From: Saprospiraceae bacterium
GTDB taxonomy: Bacteria > Bacteroidota > Bacteroidia > Chitinophagales > Saprospiraceae
Assembly: GCA_027009605.1 (NCBI GenBank)
Contig: JALVCY010000010.1
Coordinates: 1 to 6,058 of the forward strand
Reading direction: 5' to 3'
Length of the DNA: 6,058 nucleotides
Below the pieces are notes generated by a model. That model saw only the letters and a program-made list of their open reading frames with translations, had not been told where the DNA came from and searched no databases. Positions within the stretch are counted from its first letter, which is position 1, and each line of letters starts with the position of its first letter. Below, piece by piece: positions 1-5,823 of the stretch. The translations under genes were made by a program, and so were the position numbers.

Positions 1-270
1 CCAAATAAACTTGGCTCTACCAATCAGCCAAATAAATTTGGCTCTACCAATCAGCCAAATAAATTTGGCTCTACCAATCAGCCAAATAAATTTGGCTCTA
101 CCAATTAGCCAAATAAATTTGGCTCTACCAATCAGCCAAATAAATTTGGCTCTACCAACCAGCCAAATAAATTTGGCTCTACCAATCAGCCAAATAAACT
201 TGGCTCTACCAATCAGCCAAATAAATTTGGCTCTACCAATCAGCCAAATAAATTTGGCTCTACCAATCAA
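1..270. repeat. Ten tandem 27-bp units with internal palindrome (may extend past the window edge)
   Basis: Ten head-to-tail 27-bp units run without indels from the window edge. Each has an 18-bp interrupted palindrome, arms AGCCAAAT and ATTTGGCT around a central AA, followed by a 9-nt linker, usually CTACCAATC. Units differ by single substitutions: AAAC for AAAT in units 1 and 8, linker changes in units 4 and 6, and a last unit ending CAA. The array starts at base 1, so its true length is unknown. Four more copies of the same palindrome lie at 4724-4844, so this is a dispersed family rather than a local slippage product. The reading frame across it is open only because 27 is a multiple of three. 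I infer a REP-like structural repeat; its function is unknown. Confidence 0.95.
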
Positions 271-292
271 GCCAAGTAATTGGCCGAAAAGC

Positions 293-327
293 AAAAAAAA
301 AGCAGCACCAAATCGGCACTGCTTTTT
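293..327 (-). terminator. Rho-independent terminator of clpC
   Basis: Read on the minus strand, about 20 bases after the clpC stop codon, an 11-bp stem (AAAGCAGTGCC pairing with GGTGCTGCTTT, two G-U pairs) closes a 5-nt GATTT loop and runs directly into a T tract (the A run at 293-300 on the plus strand). This is a textbook intrinsic terminator. T residues also follow the stem on the plus strand (323-327), so it may act weakly on transcripts from the other side. It separates clpC from the 27-bp repeat array. Confidence 0.88.
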
Positions 328-346
328 ATGTAGTTATGAACAAATC

Positions 347-2905
347 CTATTTTTTAGGACTGGCTTTCTTGTCTTTCCCTTCTTTTTTTAGTGCGATGAC
401 CAGCTTGTCTTTATCCTTGTTGAGTTTGGCGGTAAAATGGCTGCCTTCGGGTGGATTTTCATTGAGGATAAATTCCGCAAGGGGATCTTCTATGTATTTT
501 TGAATGGCCCGGTGCAAAGGACGTGCGCCGTATTGTGGGTCAAATCCTTTTTCGGAAACGAACTCTTTTGCTTCATCGGTTAACTCCATAGAGTAATCCA
601 AATTATTCAAGCGGTCAAATAGCCCGGCTAAGCTGATGTCAATAATCTTGAAGATATCTTCCTGACTCAAACTGTTGAAAACAATGATGTCATCGATTCT
701 ATTCAAAAATTCGGGGGAGAAAGTCCGCTTTAAGGCGGATTGAATCACTGATTTGTTGTGTTCTTCTCTGGAATTGACCTTCGCTTTGGTGGCAAAACCT
801 ACGCCTTGTCCAAAGTCCTTTAAATCACGTAATCCAATGTTGGATGTCATGATGATCAAGGTGTTTTTGAAGTTGACCTTGCGACCCAAACCATCCGTCA
901 ATTGTCCATCGTCCAATATCTGCAATAGGATATTATAGACGTCCGGGTGCGCCTTTTCGATTTCATCCAAAAGGACTACGGAATAGGGTTTTCTACGTAC
1001 CTTCTCGGTCAATTGCCCGCCTTCTTCAAAACCGACATATCCCGGAGGGGCACCAATCAAACGGCTGACGGTAAATTTCTCCATGTATTCGCTCATGTCA
1101 ATCCGAATCAAGGCATCTTCGGAGTCGAACATTTGGCGAGCTAAGACCTTGGCCAATTCCGTCTTACCCACGCCGGTAGGGCCTAGGAAGATAAAGGTGC
1201 CGATGGGCTTGGAAGGATCTTTCAGTCCTACGCGGTTTCTTTGGATGGCCTTTGTGATTTTGGCGATGGCTTCGTCTTGTCCGACAACGCCTGTGCGCAA
1301 ATCATCATCCATTTTGACGAGTTTGGCACTTTCTTTTTGAGCCACCCGCTGAACGGGGATGCCGGTCATCATGGCGACGACTTCGGCTATTTGTTCTTCA
1401 TTGACCGGATAGCGTTTGGATTTGGTTTCTTCCAACCAATTTACTTTCGCAATATCCAATTGACGAATCAATTTGGTTTCTTCATCTCTCAGGTCGGCTG
1501 CTTTTTCGTATTGTTGGCTTTTGACTGCTAGGTTTTTACGTTCTTTGAGCTCATCCAATTGTTTTTCCAATTCTTCGATGTGCTTGGGAACGTGGATGTT
1601 TTTTAGGTGGACTCTTGCGCCCACTTCGTCCATCACATCAATGGCTTTGTCCGGCAAGAAGCGGTCGGAAATATACCGGTCACTCAAGGAGACACAGGCT
1701 TCGATGGCTTCTTTGGAATAGCTTACATTGTGAAATTCTTCGTATTTGTAGGCGATATTGTGTAAAATATGGACGGTTTCTTCTGCGGTAGGTGGGTCAA
1801 CCACTACTTTTTGGAAACGTCTCTCCAATGCTCCATCTTTTTCGATGTACTGTCTGTACTCGTCTAAGGTAGAAGCGCCGATGCATTGGAGTTCGCCCCG
1901 GGCTAATGCCGGTTTGAAGATATTGGAAGCGTCCAAGGAGCCTGTTGCTCCACCGGCACCGACCATGGTGTGAATCTCATCAATAAATAGAATCACATCT
2001 CTGGATTTCTCCAATTCATTCATAATGGCTTTGATGCGCTCTTCAAATTGCCCCCGATATTTGGTACCTGCGACCAAAGCGGCTAGGTCAAGCATGACAA
2101 TCCTTTTGCCAAAAAGTGTGCGGCTGACTCTCTTTTGCTTGATACGAAGGGCAAGGCCTTCTACGATGGCGGTTTTACCGACCCCGGGTTCTCCGATAAG
2201 GATGGGGTTGTTCTTTTTTCTTCTACTTAGGATTTGGGAAACCCTTTCAATTTCGTTATCCCTTCCGATGATGGGGTCTAATTTATCATTTTCCGCAAGG
2301 AAGGTAATATCCCGCCCAAAATTATCTAAGACCGGAGTTTTGGACCGGCTTTCGCCCTTACGGGAAGAGGAGAATTTGCCAAATTGTCCGCCTTCGCCTT
2401 CAAAAGCATCGTCATCAGAGCTGGAAGCTTCCGCAAAAAAGTCCGTTTCGCCAAAGGTTTCCATTTCTTGCTTGACATAATTGAGTTCTGCAAGAAAGTT
2501 GTCGTAACTCAAGCTAAAGTCATGCAAGATATCAGAAACTTTATCTTCATTTTTGAGCAAGGTCAGCATGATGTGTTCGGGGAGAACCTTGTCGTTTTTC
2601 ATAGATTTGGCTTCCAAATAGGTGATACGGAGTACTTTTTCGGCTCTCCGGTTCAAAGGTATTTTGCCGACGGTCAAGCCTGCATAGCCACCGGAGTTGA
2701 ATTCGATTTCTTCTTCGATGCGCGAGGACAACAGGTCGATGTCCACGTTCATTACGTTGAGCACTCTGGCGGCCAGGTTGTCAGATTCTTTGATTAATCC
2801 AAGTAGAAAGTGCTCCGGCCCGATAAAATCTTGGCCGAGTCTAAGGGCTTCATCCCTACTTTTTGCGATTACTTGCTTGGCAAGTTGTGAAAGTTTCCTA
2901 TCCAT
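347..2905 (-). CDS. clpC: ATP-dependent Clp protease ATP-binding subunit ClpC
   Basis: Class I Hsp100 AAA+ unfoldase of 852 residues that threads cytosolic substrates into the ClpP peptidase chamber. In order: Clp_N repeats at about 1-150, with the typical IGPEHFLLGLIKE stretch; a Ser/Asp/Glu-rich linker at about 155-190; AAA+ domain 1 with Walker A GEPGVGKT (238-245), pore loop KYRG (282-285), Walker B LFIDE (306-310) and the ERRF arginine region near 361-364; a short UVR-type middle domain near 462-480; AAA+ domain 2 with Walker A GPTGVGKT (575-582), pore loop GYVG (622-625), Walker B LLDE (645-648) and sensor-2 GAR (793-795). A VGF tripeptide at 702-704 matches the ClpP-docking loop, which with the short middle domain separates ClpC from ClpB. 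The C-terminus is lysine-rich. The ATG start is followed by a normal family N-terminus, and no Shine-Dalgarno sequence is visible. No frameshift or missing catalytic residue was seen. clpP and the adaptor mcsB are not in the window. Confidence 0.97.
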   Translation of the reverse strand: MDRKLSQLAKQVIAKSRDEALRLGQDFIGPEHFLLGLIKESDNLAARVLNVMNVDIDLLSSRIEEEIEFNSGGYAGLTVGKIPLNRRAEKVLRITYLEAKSMKNDKVLPEHIMLTLLKNEDKVSDILHDFSLSYDNFLAELNYVKQEMETFGETDFFAEASSSDDDAFEGEGGQFGKFSSSRKGESRSKTPVLDNFGRDITFLAENDKLDPIIGRDNEIERVSQILSRRKKNNPILIGEPGVGKTAIVEGLALRIKQKRVSRTLFGKRIVMLDLAALVAGTKYRGQFEERIKAIMNELEKSRDVILFIDEIHTMVGAGGATGSLDASNIFKPALARGELQCIGASTLDEYRQYIEKDGALERRFQKVVVDPPTAEETVHILHNIAYKYEEFHNVSYSKEAIEACVSLSDRYISDRFLPDKAIDVMDEVGARVHLKNIHVPKHIEELEKQLDELKERKNLAVKSQQYEKAADLRDEETKLIRQLDIAKVNWLEETKSKRYPVNEEQIAEVVAMMTGIPVQRVAQKESAKLVKMDDDLRTGVVGQDEAIAKITKAIQRNRVGLKDPSKPIGTFIFLGPTGVGKTELAKVLARQMFDSEDALIRIDMSEYMEKFTVSRLIGAPPGYVGFEEGGQLTEKVRRKPYSVVLLDEIEKAHPDVYNILLQILDDGQLTDGLGRKVNFKNTLIIMTSNIGLRDLKDFGQGVGFATKAKVNSREEHNKSVIQSALKRTFSPEFLNRIDDIIVFNSLSQEDIFKIIDISLAGLFDRLNNLDYSMELTDEAKEFVSEKGFDPQYGARPLHRAIQKYIEDPLAEFILNENPPEGSHFTAKLNKDKDKLVIALKKEGKDKKASPKK

Positions 2906-2930
2906 AATTGGTCATTTGTCGTATTGTAAA

Positions 2931-2975
2931 GACAATATTAGGGATATTTGGTTGATAAAACAAATATCAATTGTC
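2931..2975. promoter_or_regulatory. Nested inverted repeat over the clpC promoter (candidate operator)
   Basis: A perfect 8-bp inverted repeat, GATATTTG (2943-2950) and CAAATATC (2961-2968), is separated by 10 nt. A second 6-bp pair, GACAAT (2931-2936) and ATTGTC (2970-2975), lies outside it with a slightly shifted centre. The right inner arm covers the proposed -33 element and the left outer arm overlaps the proposed -7 element, a placement that suits a repressor site. It does not match the CtsR heptad repeat of Firmicutes or the CIRCE element as I know them. AT-rich DNA makes some such symmetry likely by chance. Confidence 0.35.
2933..2964 (-). promoter_or_regulatory. Candidate Bacteroidota-type promoter of clpC
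   Basis: On the minus strand, TTTG (2964-2961) is followed by a 20-nt spacer and TAATATTG (2940-2933). The latter differs at one position from the Bacteroidota -7 consensus TAnnTTTG, and the spacing fits the usual 19-21 nt. Transcription would start near 2927, leaving a leader of about 20 nt before the clpC ATG. The call rests on motif and spacing only, in AT-rich DNA where partial matches are common. Confidence 0.42.
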
Positions 2976-3093
2976 TTAATGTGTTGTTAATTGTCATATT
3001 TTTTTTGCGAAAGCTATATTACGCTTTAAATGGGGGCTTTGTTATAATTCTTGGCTTCTAAATGTTTGTTTAGTTGTTTTTGGGGTTTTGTTT

Positions 3094-3198
3094 GTCGTTT
3101 GGACGTTCAATTGGCTCTTCGAGCCGTTCAATGCCTTCGGCGTTCAATTTGTGCTTCGCACGTTCAATTTGTCCTTCGGACGTTCAGGTGGCTTCGGC
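3094..3198 (-). repeat. Mini-hairpin array with GAA/TTC loops upstream of clpC
   Basis: Short perfect hairpins recur about every 18-20 bp, separated by a conserved GTTCAATT-like linker (plus strand). Stems are GGCTC/GAGCC (3113-3125), GCC/GGC (3133-3141), GTGC/GCAC (3151-3161) and GTCC/GGAC (3171-3181), with degenerate members at 3094-3104 and near 3190-3198. All four perfect members have a TTC loop on the plus strand, so C-GAA-G on the minus strand, the coding sense of clpC and the glycosyltransferase. Stem sequences differ while pairing is kept. The array lies between the glycosyltransferase 3' end and the clpC promoter. It lacks a T tract, so it is not a standard terminator. The same family recurs at 4904-5029. 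Confidence 0.85.
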
Positions 3199-3227
3199 GT
3201 TCAAGTAGCAAGATCTCTTGGCTGCCT

Positions 3228-3267
3228 ACCCGTTAAACCGTTAAACCGTTACACCGTTACACCTTTA
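3228..3267 (-). repeat. 8-bp TAACGGTG-type array starting at the glycosyltransferase stop codon
   Basis: Read on the minus strand, five 8-bp units follow one another: TAAAGGTG, TAACGGTG, TAACGGTT, TAACGGTT, TAACGGGT. The first three bases of unit one (3267-3265) are the TAA stop codon of the glycosyltransferase gene. Because 8 is not a multiple of three, successive TAA words fall in all three frames. Arrays of the same unit in the same gene-relative sense occur at 5792-5823 and 5926-5965. Confidence 0.9.
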
Positions 3268-4200
3268 AATACGTTTTTCCACCAAGTAATTGTTCCGGTG
3301 GATGGAGTTTCGTGAAATCATTTCCGCAAGGAATCCGGTCAAAAATAGCTGCGTACCCAAAATAATGGATAAGATGCCAAAATAAAATAAAGGTCGATCG
3401 GCTATCCCGTATTCCAAGTAATAGAATTTTGCGAAAGTCAAATACGACAAAATCAAAAAACCTGCAAAAAAGGCCAACATTCCTAAAGAACCGAAAAAAT
3501 GCATGGGTTTTTTGCCGAATTTGCCGACAAACATGATGGAAATCAAGTCTAAAGGGCCATTGATGAAGCGCATGATGCTGCCAAATTTGGTCACTCCATA
3601 CTTGCGGGCTTGGTGTTTGACGACTTTTTCGCCTATTTTTCTGAATCCCGCCCACTTGGCAATGACCGGAATATAACGGTGCATCTCTCCATATACTTCA
3701 ATGCTTTTGACGACATTGCTGCGATAGGCCTTGAGCCCGCAATTGAAATCGTGTAGGTAAATGCCGCTTAATTTGCGGGTAACGGCATTGTATAGTTTGG
3801 TCGGAACGGTCTTTGAAATGGGGTCGTGCCGGACTTTTTTCCAGCCGGAGACCAAATCAAATCCTTCTTGGGTAATCATGCGGTACAATTCGGGTATTTC
3901 TTCGGGATTGTCTTGCAAATCGGCATCCATGGTGACTACTACATCGCCTTTGGCGGCTTCAAATCCCACGTTGAGTGCAGCAGATTTCCCGTAATTTCGT
4001 TGGAATTTGATGCCCCGGACATTTGGATTTGTTTGGCTCAATTTTTCGATAAGCGCCCACGAATTATCGGTGCTTCCATCGTCAATAAAAAGGATTTCAT
4101 AGCTAAATTGGTGGGTTTCCATGACCTTGCGGATCCATGCTTCCAATTCGGGCAGAGATTCGTCTTCGTTCAGTAGCGGTATGACAACAGATATATCCAT
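3265..4200 (-). CDS. Family 2 glycosyltransferase, polyprenyl-phosphate (GtrB/DPM1-like)
   Basis: A 311-residue GT-A fold enzyme that probably transfers a sugar from a nucleotide donor to polyprenyl phosphate at the inner face of the cytoplasmic membrane, supplying lipid-linked sugar for envelope polymers. The N-terminus opens with the family signature ISVVIPLLNE. DDGSTD (40-45) and DADLQD (92-97) give the nucleotide- and metal-binding acidic residues (D92 and D94 form the DxD). FNCGLKAYR (152-160), the HRYIP stretch near 174-178 and KYGVTKFG (200-207) are typical of this subgroup. An amphipathic stretch leads to two hydrophobic segments at about 235-257 and 271-293, the two-helix anchor seen in GtrB-type enzymes. 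Length and both ends look complete. The ATG at 4200 sits directly before the family motif, so the start is secure. Sugar and acceptor cannot be read from the sequence. The stop codon forms the first bases of an 8-bp repeat array. Confidence 0.94.
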   Translation of the reverse strand: MDISVVIPLLNEDESLPELEAWIRKVMETHQFSYEILFIDDGSTDNSWALIEKLSQTNPNVRGIKFQRNYGKSAALNVGFEAAKGDVVVTMDADLQDNPEEIPELYRMITQEGFDLVSGWKKVRHDPISKTVPTKLYNAVTRKLSGIYLHDFNCGLKAYRSNVVKSIEVYGEMHRYIPVIAKWAGFRKIGEKVVKHQARKYGVTKFGSIMRFINGPLDLISIMFVGKFGKKPMHFFGSLGMLAFFAGFLILSYLTFAKFYYLEYGIADRPLFYFGILSIILGTQLFLTGFLAEMISRNSIHRNNYLVEKRI

Positions 4201-4204
4201 CGTG

Positions 4205-4212
4205 CAAATTTA
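4205..4212 (-). promoter_or_regulatory. Possible -7 element abutting the glycosyltransferase start
   Basis: On the minus strand TAAATTTG matches the Bacteroidota -7 consensus TAnnTTTG exactly and ends four bases before the ATG. No TTG lies 17-23 nt upstream; the nearest is only 13 nt away. If real, the transcript would be leaderless or nearly so. The missing -33 element and the high local A+T make this weak. Confidence 0.22.
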
Positions 4213-4265
4213 GTTATATTATCATCAATTATAATGCCTTATTGGGGAAAATATTTTGTTTTTTG

Positions 4266-4283
4266 TTTTTTTTGGGGGGGGGG
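4266..4283. repeat. T8-G10 homopolymer junction
   Basis: Eight T residues (4266-4273) are followed directly by ten G residues (4274-4283), just before the 208-bp duplication. Long G runs are prone to slippage in cells and to sequencing error. The tract lies about 66-83 bp upstream of the glycosyltransferase ATG, so a length change could alter promoter spacing, but it may equally be neutral or an assembly artefact. Confidence 0.8.
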
Positions 4284-4692
4284 AAGTTGAGACGTTCGCC
4301 TTCGGCTCTCTTGTTGAGAACTCGTCCTTCGGACTTCGTGGTTGAGTGCTTCGCAGGTTGAGATGATTTGGGTTTTTGTGGGGATTTTACTTCATTATTG
4401 GATATTTGGGATTCTGGATTCGATATTCTTTTAGTTTAGAAAGTTGAAAGAGTTGATTCGCTCGCAAGCTTCGCTAGTTAAGAAGTTGAGAAAGTTGAGA
4501 CGTTCGCCTTCGGCTCTCTTGTTGAGAACTTGTCCTTCGGACTTCGTGGTTGAGTGCTTCGCAGGTTGAGACAATTTGGGTATTTATGGGGATTTCACTT
4601 CATTATTCGACATTCGGGATTCTGGATTCGATATTCTTTTAGTTTAGAAAGTTGAAAGAGTTGATTCGCTCGCAAGCTTCGCTAGTTGAGAA
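4284..4692. repeat. Tandem direct duplication, period 208 bp, two copies
   Basis: Bases 4284-4484 recur at 4492-4692 with a constant 208-bp offset and about ten substitutions in 200 bp, with no indel. Each copy has four mini-hairpins with TTC loops, in copy 1 at 4298-4306 (GCC/GGC), 4324-4334 (GTCC/GGAC), 4347-4355 (TGC/GCA) and 4467-4475 (AGC/GCT), plus several GTTGAG/GTTGAA words. No convincing reading frame spans it. The divergence suggests a duplication that has aged, or two insertions of a related element. It belongs loosely to the same mini-hairpin family as the arrays at 3094-3198 and 4904-5029. Confidence 0.92.
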
Positions 4693-4723
4693 AGTTTTTG
4701 ACGATTTGTTGTTGATTTTTTTT

Positions 4724-4844
4724 AGCCAAATAAATTTGGCTCTACCGACTAGCCAAATAAATTTGGCTCTACCAAGGCTCTACCGATTAGCCAAATAAAT
4801 TTGGCTGCTACCAAACTAGCCAAATAAATTTGGCTCTACCGACT
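4724..4844. repeat. Four dispersed copies of the 18-bp AGCCAAAT palindrome
   Basis: The same palindrome as in 1-270 occurs at 4724-4741, 4751-4768, 4789-4806 and 4818-4835, each copy perfect. Linkers vary: 9, 20, 11 and 9 nt, all built on CTACC words. The 20-nt linker looks like a partial duplication, since GGCTCTACC occurs again inside it. The palindrome is unchanged while the linkers vary, which suggests that the foldable part is the conserved unit. Confidence 0.93.
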
Positions 4845-4872
4845 TTAAGGCTGTAAGGGGCAAGACCATGAA

Positions 4873-4887
4873 CCTGCTGGCAGCAGG
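4873..4887. repeat. Short near-perfect palindrome
   Basis: CCTGCTG (4873-4879) and CAGCAGG (4881-4887) are perfect inverted arms around a single G. It lies between the AGCCAAAT copies and the mini-hairpin array. There is no T tract on either side, so it is not a terminator. A one-base centre forces an open loop in a hairpin, so a protein-binding site is equally possible. Role unknown. Confidence 0.5.
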
Positions 4888-4903
4888 CGGGCATCGAAGG
4901 CAC

Positions 4904-5029
4904 TTGAACGTCCGAAGGACAAGTTGAACGCCGAAGGCACTTGAACGTCCGAAGGACAAGTTGAACGCCAAAGGCACTTGAACGTCCGAAGGACGAATTG
5001 AACGCCAAAGGCATCCGAAAGCCGAAGGC
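4904..5029 (+). repeat. Mini-hairpin array with 37-bp super-period upstream of ftsE
   Basis: Alternating hairpins GTCC-GAA-GGAC (4910-4920, 4947-4957, 4984-4994) and GCC-GAA-GGC or GCC-AAA-GGC (4930-4938, 4967-4975, 5004-5012, 5021-5029) are separated by TTGAAC-type linkers. TTGAACGTCC recurs at 4904, 4941 and 4978, an exact 37-bp period. In the sense of ftsE the loops are GAA, the same gene-relative orientation as the array upstream of clpC. The array ends about 57 bases before the candidate ftsE start. There is no T tract and no supported reading frame. Confidence 0.9.
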
Positions 5030-5044
5030 AACAAAACTATTCAT

Positions 5045-5079
5045 TTTGGCCGGAATCTGAAACAAAAGTTGTATTTTTG
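5045..5079 (+). promoter_or_regulatory. Candidate Bacteroidota-type promoter of ftsE
   Basis: TATTTTTG (5072-5079) matches the -7 consensus TAnnTTTG exactly. TTTG at 5045-5048 could be the -33 element, with a 23-nt spacer at the long end of the accepted range. Transcription would start near 5085-5087. That leaves no leader for an ATG at 5087 but about 40 nt for the in-frame ATG at 5126, so this site bears on the choice of start. Confidence 0.42.
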
Positions 5080-5086
5080 CGGAGGT

Positions 5087-5794
5087 ATGCCAAAATCTAA
5101 GCGCGTGGAAAATCAACAAGAAGCTATGGTGCCGGTGGTATTTGTCCAAAATCTTTGGGTGAATTATGGGGAAGAGCCTGTTTTGACGGGGGTGGATTTG
5201 TCTATCATGCCCGGTGAATTTGTCTTTTTACTAGGGAAGACGGGGAGCGGTAAATCCACCTTGCTCAAAACCTTGTATGCGGGGGTGCCTATCGCAGATG
5301 GGCAGGTTCAGGTGGCCGGTTATCATTTGCGCAAGCTGAAATTCAAAGATAAACCCAAGCTGAGGCGACAAATAGGGATGGCTTTTCAAGATTTTAAGTT
5401 GCTGTACGATCGGAGTATTTATGATAATATGGAATTTGTGCTTCGGGCAACGGGCTGGAAAAAGAGAAAGCTGATTCAGGCCCGGATCATGGAAGTCCTA
5501 GACTCGGTAGGCCTTGCGGAAAAAATGGAGCGCCTGCCGAATCAGTTGTCCGGTGGGGAGCAGCAAAAAGCGGTTATTGCCCGCGCCTTATTGAATCAAC
5601 CCCAAATAATTATTGCGGATGAGCCGACCGGTAATCTGGATCCGGAAACATCCATCGAAATTTTGCATCTCATCAAAAACGTGGCCACTCAATACCACGC
5701 AGCCGTCCTGTTTGCGACCCACGATATGACACTTTTGGAACACCTTGCGGCAAAAACGGTGCGGTGCGTGGGGGGGAAGATATGGGCGGATTAA
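5087..5794 (+). CDS. ftsE: FtsE-like ABC transporter ATP-binding protein
   Basis: A single ABC nucleotide-binding domain of 235 residues, close to the roughly 220 of E. coli FtsE. Known FtsE pairs with the membrane protein FtsX and controls peptidoglycan hydrolases at the division site. Visible motifs: Walker A GKTGSGKST (50-58), Q-loop AFQD (Q101), signature LSGGEQQ (154-160), Walker B IIIADEP (174-180), D-loop NLDPE and H-loop H212. No membrane segment is present. Similarity to LolD/MacB-type ATPases leaves some doubt about the name; FtsE is preferred for its size and the GVDLSIMPGEFVFLLGKTGSGKST-like core split around residues 36-58, without adjacent LolC/MacB permeases. Start choice is uncertain: ATG 5087 has GGAGG only one base upstream, too close to serve; TTG 5069 adds six residues; ATG 5126 (222 residues) fits the candidate promoter better. 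No ftsX is visible. The TAA stop is the start of an 8-bp repeat array. Confidence 0.9.
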   Translation: MPKSKRVENQQEAMVPVVFVQNLWVNYGEEPVLTGVDLSIMPGEFVFLLGKTGSGKSTLLKTLYAGVPIADGQVQVAGYHLRKLKFKDKPKLRRQIGMAFQDFKLLYDRSIYDNMEFVLRATGWKKRKLIQARIMEVLDSVGLAEKMERLPNQLSGGEQQKAVIARALLNQPQIIIADEPTGNLDPETSIEILHLIKNVATQYHAAVLFATHDMTLLEHLAAKTVRCVGGKIWAD

Positions 5795-5823
5795 CGGTGT
5801 AACGGTGTAGCGGTGTAGCGGTG
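5792..5823 (+). repeat. 8-bp TAACGGTG-type array starting at the ftsE stop codon
   Basis: Four units follow without gaps: TAACGGTG, TAACGGTG, TAGCGGTG, TAGCGGTG. The TAA of unit one (5792-5794) is the ftsE stop codon. TAA or TAG opens every unit, so stops occur in all three forward frames within 24 bp. The phase relative to the gene is the same as at the glycosyltransferase 3' end. Confidence 0.93.

Noticed and set aside
1..270. CRISPR array
   Set aside because: The units are contiguous with a nearly constant 9-nt linker and no unique spacers of 25-40 bp, and no cas gene is present.
11..391. Open frame of 126 codons with a nine-residue repeat (LPISQINLA) on the plus strand
   Set aside because: It is the translation of the 27-bp palindromic array, starts at a TTG at the window edge, and then runs through the clpC terminator and the antisense of the clpC 3' end. 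A period divisible by three explains why it stays open.
2025..2480. Plus-strand open frames of up to 151 codons opposite clpC
   Set aside because: They are antisense shadows of a clearly coding, motif-complete clpC; their translations show no family features.
3094..3198. Intrinsic terminator for the glycosyltransferase transcript
   Set aside because: The hairpins are short (3-5 bp) and no T tract follows on the minus strand, so a standard rho-independent terminator is not supported; read-through into clpC remains possible.
3257..3655. Minus-strand frame of 132 codons overlapping the glycosyltransferase
   Set aside because: It is an alternate frame inside the 3' half of the glycosyltransferase gene, which has intact motifs and membrane segments in its own frame.
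4284..4692. Insertion sequence or integron attachment array
   Set aside because: No transposase or integrase frame, no terminal inverted repeats and no target-site duplications are visible; the structure is a simple direct duplication.
4808..5149. Minus-strand frames of 72 and 113 codons rich in SFGRSSAFGVQ-type repeats
   Set aside because: They are translations of the mini-hairpin array and overlap the ftsE start on the opposite strand. The 37-bp period shifts frame at each turn, so a conserved protein repeat is not expected.
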